A stretch of 64,000 bases of DNA from Diadema setosum (lineage: Eukaryota; Echinodermata; Echinoidea; Diadematoida; Diadematidae): contig CM067075.1 in assembly GCA_033980235.1 (NCBI GenBank), positions 13,980,716 to 14,044,715 on the forward strand, in the 5' to 3' direction. Below the pieces are notes generated by a model. It made no database searches and had not been told where the DNA came from. It saw nothing but the letters and a program-made list of their open reading frames with translations. This document shows positions 24,859-37,340 of the stretch, piece after piece. Position 1 is the stretch's first letter, and the number at the start of each line of letters is the position of its first letter. The position numbers and the translations under genes were made by a program.

Positions 24859-26150
24859 ATTCACATCCAAAAATTAATTCAGATAACGATGTTATGCTGC
24901 ACTAAGGTAATACAGTCCAAGCGGTCACTACGAATATTTGCATTCGCGCGAGCACATTAAGATTCAAATAATTAAATAAGCTACCATTGATGATTGAAGC
25001 TATAAAAATGTATCTACTTACTCCAGGATTCGTGTCTTGGGATCGAAGGGTCGCATCTTGTCGAGTCCCAGACACTCGATTACCTGAATTTCGAATCAAC
25101 GAGTGGGAACATTTGTCATGAAATAAATAGCATTATGATGTCTTGTTTACATTTTTCATGTGTGATCAATTTGCATGAAATTCTCCTGGTTTGTTATACA
25201 ACTTCCGAAAATGGAAAAATCCGAAAAAAAATCCTTATTCTGATAAGGAAAAAAGGACACGTCAATTCGAAAATGTATAGTAGGGTTCGTAACTCCAAAA
25301 ATGAAGTGCCATGTTAACATGATAACTCAAAGTCATAGTTACGACTTATCATATATTTTTCTTATGTTCTCAGGGGAGGATGATGTTTATTTTCTGGCTA
25401 TACATAATTGTATTTGCATTAAGTAGATGTGTTTCTTATTCTCAAGGGTCGTGTTGCCTTAGAGAGTGGAATGGTAGGGATTATAGGGACTGTCCGTATA
25501 ACACTGCCGCTAATTATAACGATAATGATGACAGAAATAGTAGCAGTAATAACGACAGTATAATGTTAATAGTAATTATGATGATATAGCAATGATTACA
25601 CCGTAATAATATACTATATAGCTAGGTTATATAGCTATACCCTATATTAAATATGAAAATTTCATGATTATGTGGTGTCACGGAAAAATCATGTTTACGC
25701 CTCCACTCAAACACGCGTCAAAAGTTAGACTTAATAGTTAACTTCATACTAAGCCTAAGTGGTATTTGAAGCCCTTTGACATAAATACCTGCCAATATTC
25801 GCATGTAGCCTATCAAGCTTATAATAATCATGTCTTTTTTTTTTACTTTCTTACTTTTTACTCGAAGTATAACGTGGTATTTGACCCACTTTGCATACCT
25901 TCAAATTTTAACATAATCATGGGTTGTTGTAAACGTTTGACGTTAAAGTATTGCATTTTTATGATTTTCTTGATTTTTGGGACCACCAGAGTTCACCGTC
26001 GGACCACCAAAAATGCAATTTGATGGATTTGGTGGGCAGAACGGGCCAATAAAGAAACGTTTTATTAGGTGAGAGTGTGTGAATGTATAGTGTATGCGTG
26101 TGACAATTAAAACACAGACACAAACGAAAGCCTTCAAGCATAATGCTTAC

Positions 26151-26282
26151 AGTCTTGATCTTCTTTTCCTCTGATGCCTCGTCGAACTCCTCCCTGCTCA
26201 TACAGGATGAAGCTGCTTCCAGCATCACCTTCAGAGGTATCATGCCAACCACTTCCGAGCTGACGACGTTAGTTTGAAGTTC
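26151..26282 (-). CDS. Formimidoyltransferase-like protein, C-terminal subdomain exon
   Basis: Encodes ELQTNVVSSEVVGMIPLKVM then LEAASSCMSREEFDEASEEK (44 codons). VVGxIPLKxxLEAA matches the SQLVGLVPLKALLDAA block of FTCD transferase domains. Acceptor GCGCAG and donor GTAAGC are clean, with phases 0 in and 0 out. Confidence 0.93.
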
Positions 26283-27060
26283 CTGCGCGAAAGATGAAAA
26301 CGAAAACAAAAGAAAGAAAAACGAAATGACGGCAAAAATGGCTGCAGAACCAGTGTAGGGGAAAATTAACTTAGATTCAGTCGGATTGTGAGATAAAGAA
26401 ACATTACAGACGGGACAAACGGAAGAGAGACAGTTTCACCGAAAATTTGAAAGAAGTCTAATGGACATAAATTTACCATGCTGGGGCGGATCTAGCTTTT
26501 TGCTAACTGGGAGGGGGGATGTGACAATTCTCACTCCAAATGGGTTGACAAACAAAAACAAAACAAAAAACAAAAACAAAAACGAAATCAAAAAAGTTTC
26601 ACACTTTTTCTGCCACTTCTATCCCCAAAGCGGCTGACATGAAAAAAAAAAAGAAGAAAAGTCTTCATGATACTTAATTGCTCTCTGGCAACGTTGAATT
26701 AAGCCTGCAAGACAGAGTCGTGCTAGGAACATTATTGTGTGGGTCACGTGAGGGCGCTTTTCTATGCACGTCACATTATTTTTACTTGGCAGCCAAGTGT
26801 GTGTGTGTGTGTGTGTATGGGGGGGGGGGGGGGGAGGGGGTTCCATGACTGATTTTCTTACTGTAAACAATGTCCAATATTGCCGCGATTTGGCGATTAG
26901 AAGCCACAAGCAAAAAATTGCCAATAATGTGTAACTGGGTGGTTAACATCTGTAACATAAATTATCTGTACACTATAGGTCATTGACACCATTTTTTTCG
27001 GGGCGGGGGGGGGGGGGGGCAAACTCTGAGAGGGTGGAGATGATCGTCACTTTTGAATAC

Positions 27061-27198
27061 CTGGCCACGTCTGCGACAAGCTTCATATGCCCGGTGCAAA
27101 CCAGTCACGTCGGTATTGAGCAGAAACATGGCCACCTGTCCAACTGGAGCGATCTGGGAAATCCATGCTGTCGCCTTTACAGCCGGAAGGTCTCCATG
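27061..27198 (-). CDS. Formimidoyltransferase-like protein, exon 6
   Basis: 46 codons: HGDLPAVKATAWISQIAPVG, QVAMFLLNTDVTGLHRAYEA, CRRRGQ. It aligns with the family segment LxxVQGIGWYLxxxNLAQVS, then NLLDFEVTALHxVYEExCxE. Phases 0/0, acceptor GTGTAG, donor GTATTC. It lies 3' of a long G-run in the intron. Confidence 0.92.
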
Positions 27199-27795
27199 CT
27201 ACACAGCCAATGAAGAATGAAGAATGCCATACCCTCATTCACTCAGTCAAAAAAAAAAAGATAGATAACAGTAAAAAAAAAAAAAAAAAATAAGAAAGAA
27301 AAATAAAGAAAAAAAATGCGTAATATGCTACACTCATTGCTTCACCTCAAAAGTCAAAGGCGGACGATCCCCGGGGACGAGGGACGTCTCCCCTTGATTC
27401 CCATATCAGTTTTTGTTTGTTTGTTTTTCCGGGGACAGGATGCCTCCTACCTCCAATTCCGAAGCTGTATGTTTATATCTTTTACTTGGTTTGCATTTTC
27501 TTTTTAATAGAATGATTATGTAAAATGATAATAATAAAAGACATTTACATTGCGCAGCTAATATAATATTAATATACTCTACTGCTCTATTTCCCTTTCT
27601 TTTTTTCCTTTTTTTTTAACTGCGAACTACCTTGCAAAGGTAAAACCTAAGTTTAACTACTCACCTTCCGCCTTTGAAATTATGTATAAGCAAGATTTCA
27701 GTTTCAGTTACAAATCAGTTACATGTACTTTTGTTTCATTTTCTAGGACTCGCAATTCTGTACTCGTTCGACCATCTTGCACAGTATATGCTCAC

Positions 27796-27990
27796 TTGTT
27801 CCCTCTGTTTGGGTCGTCCGGACGTACGCACACGGTAGCAGACTTCCTGGACAACCTTCAGATCAGTCGTTTTCAGATTGACGTTGAAGACAGGTGTGAA
27901 TTTTTGCGCTCCAATCAGAGTGGCGCACCATTTTTGGTTGAAAGTGGCTGTTCCGTAGTCTGGGTTTTTCCAAGGAGTATCATGCTGGAT
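27796..27990 (-). CDS. Formimidoyltransferase-like protein, folate-binding segment exon
   Basis: 65 codons containing NPDYGTATFNQKWCATLIGA, QKFTPVFNVNLKTTDLKVVQ and EVCYRVRTSGRPKQREQ. This corresponds to the PDFGPxxFxxxWGATxxGAR, KFLIAFNINLLxT segment that lines the folate pocket in FTCD. WCAT replaces the usual WGAT. Acceptor AACAG, donor GTGAGC, phases 0/0. Confidence 0.94.
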
Positions 27991-28576
27991 CTGTTATTAA
28001 AGATAAGTACCGAGTACTTGTTTGACTTATATGATGGATTTTCTTCATTAAGCAATCAAAGTGCTGAATACTGAGGATAATTCAAACAGCTGTAACTGCT
28101 GTGAATGCTGGAACTGATGTGATAATTGAAGTTACTGACTACATTTTCATTGTATACTTTGATATTTTTCGAATATATAGGCTTATACTATAGATCAAAA
28201 CGTGCAATGATAATTCGCCTCATAATAGAAAACGTGTGTCCAGTTCTTAGGCTAGATTGATACTTTGGGATCGTCAGTCCCCAATGATTCACATTAAAAT
28301 TGCAATAATTCATCAACAACTGCAATGATACTGAAAATGGTTGAAACAAATGCAAACAATTCCAATCGTACCAAACATGATACTTAATACTTGATACATT
28401 ATAATGACTGTCGCCGTGAAATCTTTTAACTGAGAATTCAAATGATAAAGGCGCTGTGATTGATCAAACAACAAAAAAATCATTTTACAGTACCGTTACG
28501 AGAATTGATATTGTTCATCTGAAATAATATTTGATGGTCCGTAAGGAAGCGCGTAAAGGGAATATGCGAAACAACT

Positions 28577-28613
28577 GCACGGGGGGGGGGGGCTGGGAGC
28601 CCCCCCCCCCCCC
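28577..28613. repeat. G-run/C-run hairpin
   Basis: A run of G, then CTGGGAG, then a run of C, able to fold on itself. It lies in an intron of the formimidoyltransferase-like gene, inside a repeat that resembles the one at 29780-29945. Confidence 0.85.
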
Positions 28614-29779
28614 TCCATACTTTTGGCGATTGCATCGCGACCGCTGGGAATTTCGGATTCTCGCTTCATGACTTTTTCCCGTGAAGTCTTGCGCACATTT
28701 TGATACCACATTTGTCCATATCGGACCTACCTAGGGGGTGTTATTAGTATGCGCATGTCATTAAAACGGCTAATCGCTGCATATATTTGTGTACAGTTAC
28801 ATACTGTCAATAGACCATGGCTTGCATTACTTTCACTTTGCTCAGGAATTGGTTTTCCACTTGGTTCATGCTTCTATATTGTTCTGAAATAAATTGGGCA
28901 AAGTTTAGAAACAATGATATACATAAGGAATATAAAACAATAGAAAACATAAGAAATAAAAACAATAGAAAACATAAGAAATAAAAACAATACAAAACAT
29001 ACAAAACATTGTTTTTTTCTCGGTTTTTTTTTTCTCTCTCTCTGAGGGGGAAATTGAGTTTTTATCCACATAGATGATCCAAATAACGCTTATCCTTCCA
29101 CATATTTTACTGGGCACTCTTAGAAAACAATAAAATACATAACAAATGTAAACAGTAAAAACAAAGGAAATAAAAACATTGGAAAAACAAAAGAATAACA
29201 GTGATTTTTCACTTTTTGAGACAAAAAACACGATTCACGAAGTTAATTTCAAAAATGTTTTATGAGTATGGCAAATAACTTGTTTGACTTTTTGTCACAT
29301 TTCTATACTTTTTGTATTCATTGATTTTTCTTATATTTTGCACGCAAAATCACATATAAGCTAATTTTTATTTAAAAAATCATAAATTTACATAAATTTG
29401 CATAAGTTATACTTCACGTTTACAATATCAGGGACATTACAATACAGTTGACAAGTATGGTAGTGCCCATGGGTCCTGTAAAAGGATAATTTTACTTCCA
29501 GTTTCATTTTAGTACGTCATACATTTCAAAAGTATGCAAAAATTCATAAGTAGTAAATTTGCATATTAATAGTTTATGCAAATCTGCTGTACTCATAAAA
29601 ATAGATAAGAATTGATGTATTTCACATTTGGGAAACATTATTCTTCATTATTACACAGTTTTCATGTAATTTTGTACTTGTTTAGGCTGAAATTATGAAA
29701 ATATCCCCCCAATGCATAAAATACGCATTATGAATAATTAATTGGCTAATTATGCAAACAATTTGCATAATTGATTAAA

Positions 29780-29945
29780 ATAAATTACACCATCAAATTC
29801 AGCACGCGAAGATCTATCAGCATGCAAATTTTCAAGTTCATCGGACATTGCGTTTCCGAGATCAATGGGGGGGGGGGCCTCCCAGCCCCCCCCCCCCCCC
29901 AGTATTTTCATGGAGCCAAATAGGCCAGTACAGTAAGGGTTAAGT
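29780..29945. repeat. Dispersed repeat with G-run/C-run hairpin
   Basis: Contains a G run, CCTCCCAG, a C run (29866-29900) and ends CAGTAAGGGTTAA. The same design (G-run, short spacer, C-run, then GGGTTAA) ends at 4049 and at 4738. Probably a dispersed non-autonomous element. Confidence 0.65.
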
Positions 29946-31058
29946 ACAATGCTCGTGCTGTGCACAGCTTATAGGCCAAATTTCTTTTGTTTCGAAGATT
30001 AACAAAATATGTTCTTTTTTTATTTTGGTTCTCAATCCATTAAAAAATGCATATTAAGTTTGTTTGCATTTTAAGATTCTCTTTTATGTACTTAATGTGA
30101 ATTAGATAGAGTCTAAACGTAAAAGAATTATTAAACAGCGACTGCTTCGCAGAAACGTGAAACAACCAGCAAATTGCAGCAACGTCTTTAAAAAAAAATG
30201 ATTAGAATGGTCGCATTTAAATTCAGTAGCGTTAGGAATGGACATAATAATATTACAATATTAAGCGCGTTTTTTCTCTTGTATAAAGTACTTGTATTTT
30301 ATCAATTGGTTTCACCAAATATAAGGCCTATATATATATTTTTTTTTAAGGGTTACAAAATATAATTTGAGACAAACACTTCATGATAGCGTATAGTGAC
30401 CGTGACTTGGTAATTAGACTGAAGGGATTATTGTTACAGAGGTAGTCATAACAGTACACACTGTATAAGGATGGATTGATTTATAATATTTATTTATTCA
30501 TATATTTATGATGATGATTGACTGCGTTATAAGAGTAGAATAAGTGACCATGGGGAGGAGTCAGGGGAATTTTGTGCAATATAACTGACTGAAAATATAG
30601 TGTCTTACTAATAATCTTTGTGTATATACAAATGTACTTATAATGTTATTTATTATTATTTCAAGGAATACTTTATATATTTATTTTCGAACTAATTTTA
30701 ATTCTTAGAAATATACCATACTACAATGGTATTATATGCTGACTAATTTTGTTCTAATTTATCAATAACTATTACTATGCATTTTAGAAATATTTGTGAA
30801 CTTTTTGATTACCAGCAGTTTTATGTTTTGTATCGTGCATCCATGTCGAGTTTTTATGGCACGCACTTGCTAAAAAAACAAAAAACGTGTGAAAGTGTGT
30901 AATGTTCTTTTTCATGACATTGTGTGTCTAAACATGTGCATTTGCATCTACGTGTATAGGCCTATGTGTGCGTGTGTTGCGTGTGAGAATGCGTGAGCAC
31001 ATATGTTTGTCATGTGAATAAGTATATGTATGCACACGTTTCTGTCAATAAAACTTAC

Positions 31059-31147
31059 TCTTTCAGTGAATCCGGCAACTTTGCGACACTTGATGAGTGG
31101 CAAACTACGCAGGTCTTCTTGATTGGCAGACTCCCAGAGCAGATAGA
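31059..31147 (-). CDS. Formimidoyltransferase-like protein, exon 4
   Basis: 89 nt giving V-YLLWESANQEDLRSLPLIK, then CRKVAGFTER. It aligns with VYLYGEAARxxxRxxLPAIR of FTCD, where the exon likewise follows LDVP. Acceptor TTCTAAG, donor GTAAGT, phase 1 in and 0 out. A 350-bp MITE sits only about 55 bp upstream of its acceptor (31202-31551). Confidence 0.93.
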
Positions 31148-31201
31148 CTTAGAACAGAACAGTGCAGAAAAATGCGGCAGACTATGAATGAGGAGACTCA
31201 T

Positions 31202-31551
31202 TAGTTACGTTCAGACGGTGATCATTAACTGTGAGGATAAGCTAACTTCGAGGATAAGCTCGTGGTTAAGAGCCAAGTGTCAGATGGCCTCTTTCGTCAC
31301 GAAATTGTTATTTCGTCGACGAAATTACAATTTCGTTATACGATATTAGAATTTCTTTGACGAGATTGTTATTTCGTTGACAAAATTGCCATTTCGTGAC
31401 GAAATTAACGTTGTCACGTATCAACAAAAAACAAAAACAATTTTCGTGACGAAAGAGACCATGCGACACATAGCGCCCCATATTACGAGCTTTTATTATC
31501 CTCTGAGTTAGCTTATCCTCGAAAGTAAGCATCACTGTGTGAACGTGATTC
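31202..31551. mobile_element. AT-flanked MITE with ACGAAAT sub-repeats, next to a splice acceptor
   Basis: Left end TAGTTACGTTCAGACGGTGA, right end (reverse complement) GAATCACGTTCACACAGTGA, with AT immediately outside (31200-31201, 31552-31553). A second inverted block is AGGATAAGCTAAC. The middle is packed with TTTCGT / ACGAAA repeats. It sits inside the intron, about 55 bp upstream of the exon at 31059-31147. Confidence 0.88.
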
Positions 31552-32148
31552 ATATCACAACTTTCAAAGAATTATGATCATAAGAACATATTTTCCTCCT
31601 ATCATTTACCCACGTAAGTTAAATCTTGACTTTCATGAATAACATACGCTGTGTAAAGAATGCTGTGAAGGATATGAAAAAAGAGGATTTACATAGCACC
31701 ACTGCAGCTGTGATTACTGTGTACATCCACTAATGTTCGTGCTATTATAAACACAGTAATGAGACCGGAAAATAAAGAGAATGAGAGAAGTCAAATCAGC
31801 CGAAGAAGAGAGAAGGAATGGAACAATAGATTAGTGCTTCATCTAAAAAAGAACCGTCATATGAACTGTGAGGAATTATGTATATTAAGTTTTTACTAAA
31901 TATACCAAGAAACATGATATTGTATACCTTGACAAAATTTTATCATAAATGGTTCCGCGACACGACGTGCGCATCACCTTTTCGGGAGCTCAACAGACCT
32001 CCAAGAAAATTGTATAAATGTTCACGTGTGCAGGTCAACTTTTCCATAAGATTAATTCAGCAGTGTGCAATGTTGCAGCTGGGTGAATTTTCTCATTTCT
32101 GATACTTTCGTCGATCATCGGATTCAAAAGAGAAGACAAGATCATCAC

Positions 32149-32277
32149 CTGGGATGTCAAACTCCTTCGCAAGCTTTTCACCGAGAGTCCGAGACAATTT
32201 GACACAGTCGTCCATGGTCGAGTCTCCGTATGGAGAAACGGTGCAAAGGTCGAGTACACCCAGCCCAATCTTTTCAT
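32149..32277 (-). CDS. Formimidoyltransferase-like protein, exon 3 (altered active-site motif)
   Basis: 129 nt encoding D-EKIGLGVLDLCTVSPYGD, STMDDCVKLSRTLGEKLAKE and FDIP. It aligns without gaps to [20 protein letters not shown] of human FTCD, where His82 (in EHPRMG) is the proposed catalytic residue. Here the aligned residue is Lys: E-H-P has become E-K-I. The structural VLDLC core and the LGEKLAKEFDIP helix are kept. Acceptor CAATAG, donor GTGATG, phase 1 in and 1 out. The fold is probably intact, but classic transferase chemistry is doubtful. Confidence 0.93.
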
Positions 32278-32500
32278 CTATTGGAAAAGAATTAAATCAA
32301 TAAATCAATGAAATAGTTAATCAATTAATTAATTAATTAATTAATTAATTGAAAATAAAAAAAGTTGACGAGTGACGTCAGGGGTCATTGCAGCTAAACT
32401 CCCCTCTCTCTCTCGCCCCCTCTCTATTTTCAATCCTTCTTCTGTATCTATGTCTTACCATTTTTACATTCATTACGAGGTACTGATAAAGATGATATAA

Positions 32501-32505
32501 CACGG

Positions 32506-32595
<90 letters not shown>
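32501..32595. repeat. (CA)n-(TA)n microsatellite
   Basis: Short CA repeat followed by two long TA blocks separated by CACA. Intronic. Another simple run, (ACAG)n, lies near 32920-32948. Confidence 0.95.
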
Positions 32596-32600
<5 letters not shown>

Positions 32601-33017
32601 TGTCACCCACTGTGTCACACATCGAGCGATATGCAGTCCTGGATCATATTCGCTCTTAAGATACAACCGCAAACACTGTTACTATCCCAGGATCGAGCAG
32701 CAACACACACATGTGTACAAAAAGTAGCAATAATAATAATAATAATAATCAGTTGTTAGAACGTATAATATCATATATAGTCTCTATGCGTGTACATCTG
32801 GAAACAAAATCTTTCAAACATCATTTCTCTATGCACCTATAATTAACAATTATCAAAAAGAAAAAAAAGATGACCACACACAACCGTCATCCACGCAGAC
32901 TCATAAATGTACACATAGCAACAGACAGACAGACAGACAGACAGACAGAAACACACGGCGAGAGCAAAAAAAAATTTTTGGATAAGATCCTTGCAGAAGA
33001 ACAGAATGTATATTCAC

Positions 33018-33201
33018 CTGTTCTCTGGCTTACGTCGATAGACTCCGCAGCACGCTTTGACATCGCTATGAGAGCTTCAGAAACCGGCTCTTCCTTGCCA
33101 GCCAGTGTGTAGATGGTGTTGTCTGGCACTGTGTCCGCTCCCACGTATAAAAGTTTGCATTCTTGTATGCTGCCACCAACCTTGGCAATGTCATCGATGG
33201 T
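33018..33201 (-). CDS. Formimidoyltransferase-like protein, exon 2
   Basis: 61 codons plus one base: TIDDIAKVGGSIQECKLLYV, GADTVPDNTIYTLAGKEEPV, SEALIAMSKRAAESIDVSQR, T. It matches the FTCD N-terminal subdomain (VIDAI..., LLDVDAGxxTNRTVYTFVGxPxxVxEGAL...). Acceptor TTTTTCAG, donor GTGAATA, phase 0 in and 1 out. The LLDVDxGxxTN motif is changed to LLYVGADTVPDN, so the conserved Asp region is altered as well. Confidence 0.93.
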
Positions 33202-34480
33202 CTGAAAAATAGATAATGCAATGATGACGAAACATATAAACCGGAGTTTCTGGAAGGAACCTTCAGCCCATATTCACGTTGACTTAAAGTCAAACTCCAC
33301 TCCGGGGCATATGTACCAGTTCATTGTTGCAAGCAATTCCAACAGCTGAAATTACAGCTAATGCATCAAATCATTCTGCAGATAAAAACAGAGTTCAAGT
33401 TAAACAATAGTCTAGACTATTAAATTTACATACAAAAAGGTGAAAGAGACCCATTTTATTTCTTTTTTCCCCTTTTTTGTGACAAGGCAATGAATTCATT
33501 CTGCCACGAACATTCACGACCGTGGCGAGCACATCAACGCATTAAAATGTCATTCTGCACTTTACATGGGGATAACACGTCAGCTCGCAATGTTATGTGA
33601 ATATCAAGAGTTCGTTCTCTATACTCGCGTGCATAATGTATGAAGAATGAACAAACTGAAAGAATATAAAAGAATCTTTCTGGATCTGTTTTATTTTGTC
33701 ATATTTCTATGTGCACGTTCAAACTGCAGTGTTTCGTATTCTCTTGTTCTTTGCGTGCACTTTGCATTTGTTCGTTAAATGGGTTTTTAGGGCCTAATTA
33801 TGTTTCATGAAAGACGAGTAAGATCGATTAAAAAAATAAGTGAACTATCACTTTTACAGCGTACATTCTAAACTATTGGTGTTGATTATTTACATCACTG
33901 CAGCGATTGCGTCTTTACGAAGATTTGAAAGGTACAGTTTGTAATTTAAAGTGTTTCAGCCCGCGGGGGGTCCTCCCGTACAGTCATCTTGGAACATGTT
34001 TACGTGATTAGCGCCATCTGTTGAATCCTCCCAAACGACTCGCATACATTGTTACCGATGATGTAGACGTTATTCTATTTTACTAGAGTATTCTATTTTA
34101 TTCTGTGTGAAGTATGACTGCTCCTTCTTGCATAGGCACGTGATAGGTTTTGAACACCTGGTCACTTTACCAAAGCCATATCATGGTTTTAGCACTAAAT
34201 ATTTATCACAGTTTGAATTTTTGAAAGATCAACTATGGATTATTCACAGTTTCCCATTTTTTTTTGCTTTGTTACAGATGCACCAATTACCTAATTTCTT
34301 TTTATTTCACTCATTTCTACATGAAACAAAAACTATCTCGTATATAAAGAGAATGCTGTTGTGAGTCCAACTGGATTAATTAAGGTTAACATAATGTGGC
34401 CACTTCAAATTTAACTTTAGCTGATATTACATACTTAAAGCATAAAAAAGACGCGAAGATAGTTCTACGTATTATTTTAT
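33202..34480. other. Intron sequence without recognisable elements
   Basis: AT-rich sequence in the long first intron of the formimidoyltransferase-like gene. No missing exon that would correct the splice phase between 40393 and 33201 was found in this stretch. Confidence 0.4.
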
Positions 34481-34482
34481 TA

Positions 34483-34560
34483 TTATTATTATCACCGTTC
34501 TTATATAGCGCATAATACCTTTGGCAAGGTCTCTATGCCAAAAGTAGTGGGTTTTACAGG
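34483..34560 (-). mobile_element. LINE 3'-tail relic
   Basis: ATTATTATTATTATCACCGT followed by TATATAGCGCATAATACC and TTGGCAAGGTCTCTATGCC, closely matching 53977-54050. This is a minus-strand LINE 3' end with its trinucleotide tail. No coding part is attached here. Confidence 0.6.
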
Positions 34561-35071
34561 CGAGACATGTCAAAAGTAATGTATACAACACTGAGAAGAA
34601 AAGAAATTTGGTACTGGTGCAGATAACTCATATTTTATGCACACACACAAAAATAAAGCAGCAGTGTGCAATTTTGTTTAACCTGCTGATATGAAATATT
34701 CTATATTCATAATGAATTCTTCCCTTGCTACTTCAAATATTTGTCAGGATATTTGCATAAAACAGAACATGTAATGCCGTTGTCAGTAATTGTAGGTTAT
34801 AGTAATAGCAATAAATTATTGTATAAGGCAGATTCTTGTGACTATGGAGGCTGATATCACAACTAGATAATAACATTAACAAAGATGATCTGGATGATCT
34901 TTTCAGAGGTGGGGCTTAACAAATGTTGAACGAATTGAGAAGACAAAAAAAAAATGTCTAAAATTTTAGGATGCATACCTTCATGAAGAATGTAGTGATT
35001 AGGTTATGTACAGACCAATAAGCATCAGTAGAGGTCAAAATACATTTTGATTGCAGGGACCTTTTAAGTTT

Positions 35072-35107
35072 AGTGATGGTTTTTGGTTAAAATTAGGCTG
35101 TAACCTG
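35072..35107. repeat. 36-bp exact repeat, copy 1
   Basis: The block from AGTGATGGTTTTTGG to GGCTGTAACCTG is identical to 39704-39739. Both copies are in the same orientation, in the first intron of the formimidoyltransferase-like gene. A homopolymer (A or T) follows 10-20 bp after each. Confidence 0.85.
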
Positions 35108-35611
35108 ATATAGCATGTCTGACAAAAAAAAAAAAAACCAACAACAACACAGAGGACTTGGACGCTCTTAGAAGGAGAGGACTTAACTTTGGTTAAAAGA
35201 ACAAGGAAAAGAATGAGAATGAAAGTGGGTACAAGCCTGCAGCCGCCTCGTCTTTTACATTGGGATGCAAATATTTACCTCTTGATTGGTACCTTCCAAG
35301 AAGGTGGGCACGACTATGAACATCTTTCCAGACATCCTGAATGTTGTTGTGTTCTTGGTATCACTTCTCAGATCTGAAGAAGATTAAACCGACCGTCATT
35401 TGCAACAAGAATAGTGATTGAAAAAGCCAAAGCTTTTTGTTTTTGAAAAAAAAAATACATTAGCCTTTAGCAGAGGAAGTAACATGACAGAAACATTATA
35501 CAACGAACATTTGAAATTTGATATGTTCTAAGGACAAGGAAGATATAAACATTTGAATGTCAGCCAAGAGTAATAAATCATGTCCACTCATCACATGATT
35601 ACTTCTCTTTT

Positions 35612-35613
35612 AA

Positions 35614-35644
<31 letters not shown>

Positions 35645-35676
35645 CCCACCTTTCTCTCTCTCTCTCTCTCTCTCAG
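35612..35676. repeat. (TC)n microsatellite
   Basis: Two TC blocks separated by CCACCTT. ORFs made of ER/SL repeats here are artefacts of the repeat. Confidence 0.95.
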
Positions 35677-36041
35677 GATTTTTGCAAAGGACATTCTTTT
35701 CTTGCCATTCCTCAAGGTTGCCCAGAAAAAAAAAAAAAATGTTCTTCCCCTGTTCCCAGGGAAGCCTTTGTAACATCTCACGGAAACACATTTCGGGGAA
35801 AATGGGTACTAATTATTGTGAACATGAGAATGTTAACCAAAGCAGTGAAAAAACGCAAACAAAACAGTAATTAATTCCGTCGACACGTTGTAGACTCTAT
35901 GAGAAAAATAGGTTCAACTTCGCACCTTTTAATATTTGTGACACGATTGTAGCATTTTTACGTGTGTAATTTTGAACCTTACAAATGAGAAAGGTGCAAT
36001 AAAGGTGCCCACTGGTCTGACGGGTGCAAAGTTGCACCCGA

Positions 36042-36464
36042 TAAAGGGATGGTACAGTTTCAGTTAAGATAGGGCTACATCATGTTTCCAGCGTTTTTTT
36101 TTTTTATGATTATTATTATTTTTTTTAAGGTAATGAGAATCTTCTTACGAAATATGAAAAAATATAATTTTGAGAGGAATTCAAAGTTTATTCGATGAAA
36201 ATTTGTTTTGACATTGTTGAGATTTCCAAAACAAGGTGATTCTTAATAAAAAAAAAAGTGGGACTCGCCTTTCATGAGGATCGCTTTGCTTTACTTTGTG
36301 TTTATATAGGCCCTATCTAAGCCATTTCAAAACCAATTTTCATCAAATGAACTCTGAATTCTTAGAATTGTATGCTTTATTTCATAAACTGGTTTCCAAG
36401 TATCTCGCAAAAAGCTAAAGGCTGCATGAATCCTCACCTCAACCAATACTATACCATCCCTTTG
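36042..36464. mobile_element. Palindromic MITE (AAAGGGATGGTACAGT), copy 2
   Basis: Starts AAAGGGATGGTACAGTTTCA and ends ACTATACCATCCCTTT. Mirrored arms include GATGAAAATTTGTTTTG and AAACCAATTTTCATCAAATG. Same family as 4735-5124. It is directly preceded by a GGTGCAAAGTTGCACC palindrome (about 36022). Confidence 0.88.
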
Positions 36465-36484
36465 GTGCTATATGCAACTAGAAA

Positions 36485-37340
36485 TGTCGCTACAGCGACT
36501 GGTTATACCCCCGCCAAACAACATTTCATAAGCTTTGGTCAAAACAACATTTCATAAGCTTTGGTCAAAAAACTGAGGAAGTAGTTAAATCCGCAAGATC
36601 TTACCTTGATCTTCTGCCATTAATATACCGTTACCATGGCAACGTACTTTCTGGTACTGTCGAAAAATGCGTCTTGCACATCTACAACCAAAGACACACA
36701 TCTGTACCAAGTTTCATGGAAATCGGGCAAAAACTGAGGAAGTAGTTTGCAACACAAAATTTTCCATCATTTTGGCTCATAATATGTGAGCTGTTACCAT
36801 GGCAACATACTTTTTGTCACTGTCAAGAAATGTGTCATGCTGACCTATATCCTAAGACAAACATTCAATATGACTTCCATGAGAATTGGAAGAACACTGA
36901 TGAAGCAGTTTTGCCATGAAGCATTTTGCCCTATATTTTACCAATAACATGCCGTTACCATGGCAACGCACTTTTTGCCACTGCGGAAATATGTGTCTTG
37001 CACATTAACATATTCAGATGAACATCTGTACCTAATTTCATAAAAATTTATCAAAAACTGTGGGAGGAGTTCGCGACGCAAGATTTGTACCCATTTTTGC
37101 CCATAATATGCCGTTACCATGGCAACGTATTTTTGGGTACTGTCAAAAAAAACGTCTTGCACATCTACAACCCAAGGCACACATCTGTGCCAAGTTTTAT
37201 GGGAATCGGTTGAAAACTGAGGAAGTAGTTCGCGACGCAAGATTTGCAACGGACCGACCGCCCGACCGCCCGACCGCCCGACCGCCCGATTCCTATATAC
37301 CCCCTTCAAACTTCGTTTGGCGGGGGTATAATAATTCTGC
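36485..37340. mobile_element. Tandem-repeat element carrying four RFX X-box motifs
   Basis: Ends are GGTTATACCCCCGCCAAAC (36501) and GTTTGGCGGGGGTATAAT (about 37315). Between them a unit of about 160 bp recurs four times with CACATCT, TGAGGAAGTAGTT and a GTTACCATGGCAAC core at 36630, 36793, 36954 and 37113. The core fits the RFX X-box consensus GTNRCC-N(0-3)-RGYAAC exactly. A GACCGCCC octamer run (37251-37289) and a CCCCC/GGGGG hairpin close the right end, a layout reminiscent of some Helitron-like 3' ends. Non-coding. Confidence 0.8.

Noticed and set aside
26821..27020. G-run-containing ORFs near 26.8-27.0 kb as exons
   Set aside because: They are homopolymer translations next to the real exon at 27061-27198.
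35591..35791. Coiled-coil-like ER-repeat protein
   Set aside because: It is the translation of a TC microsatellite on the minus strand.
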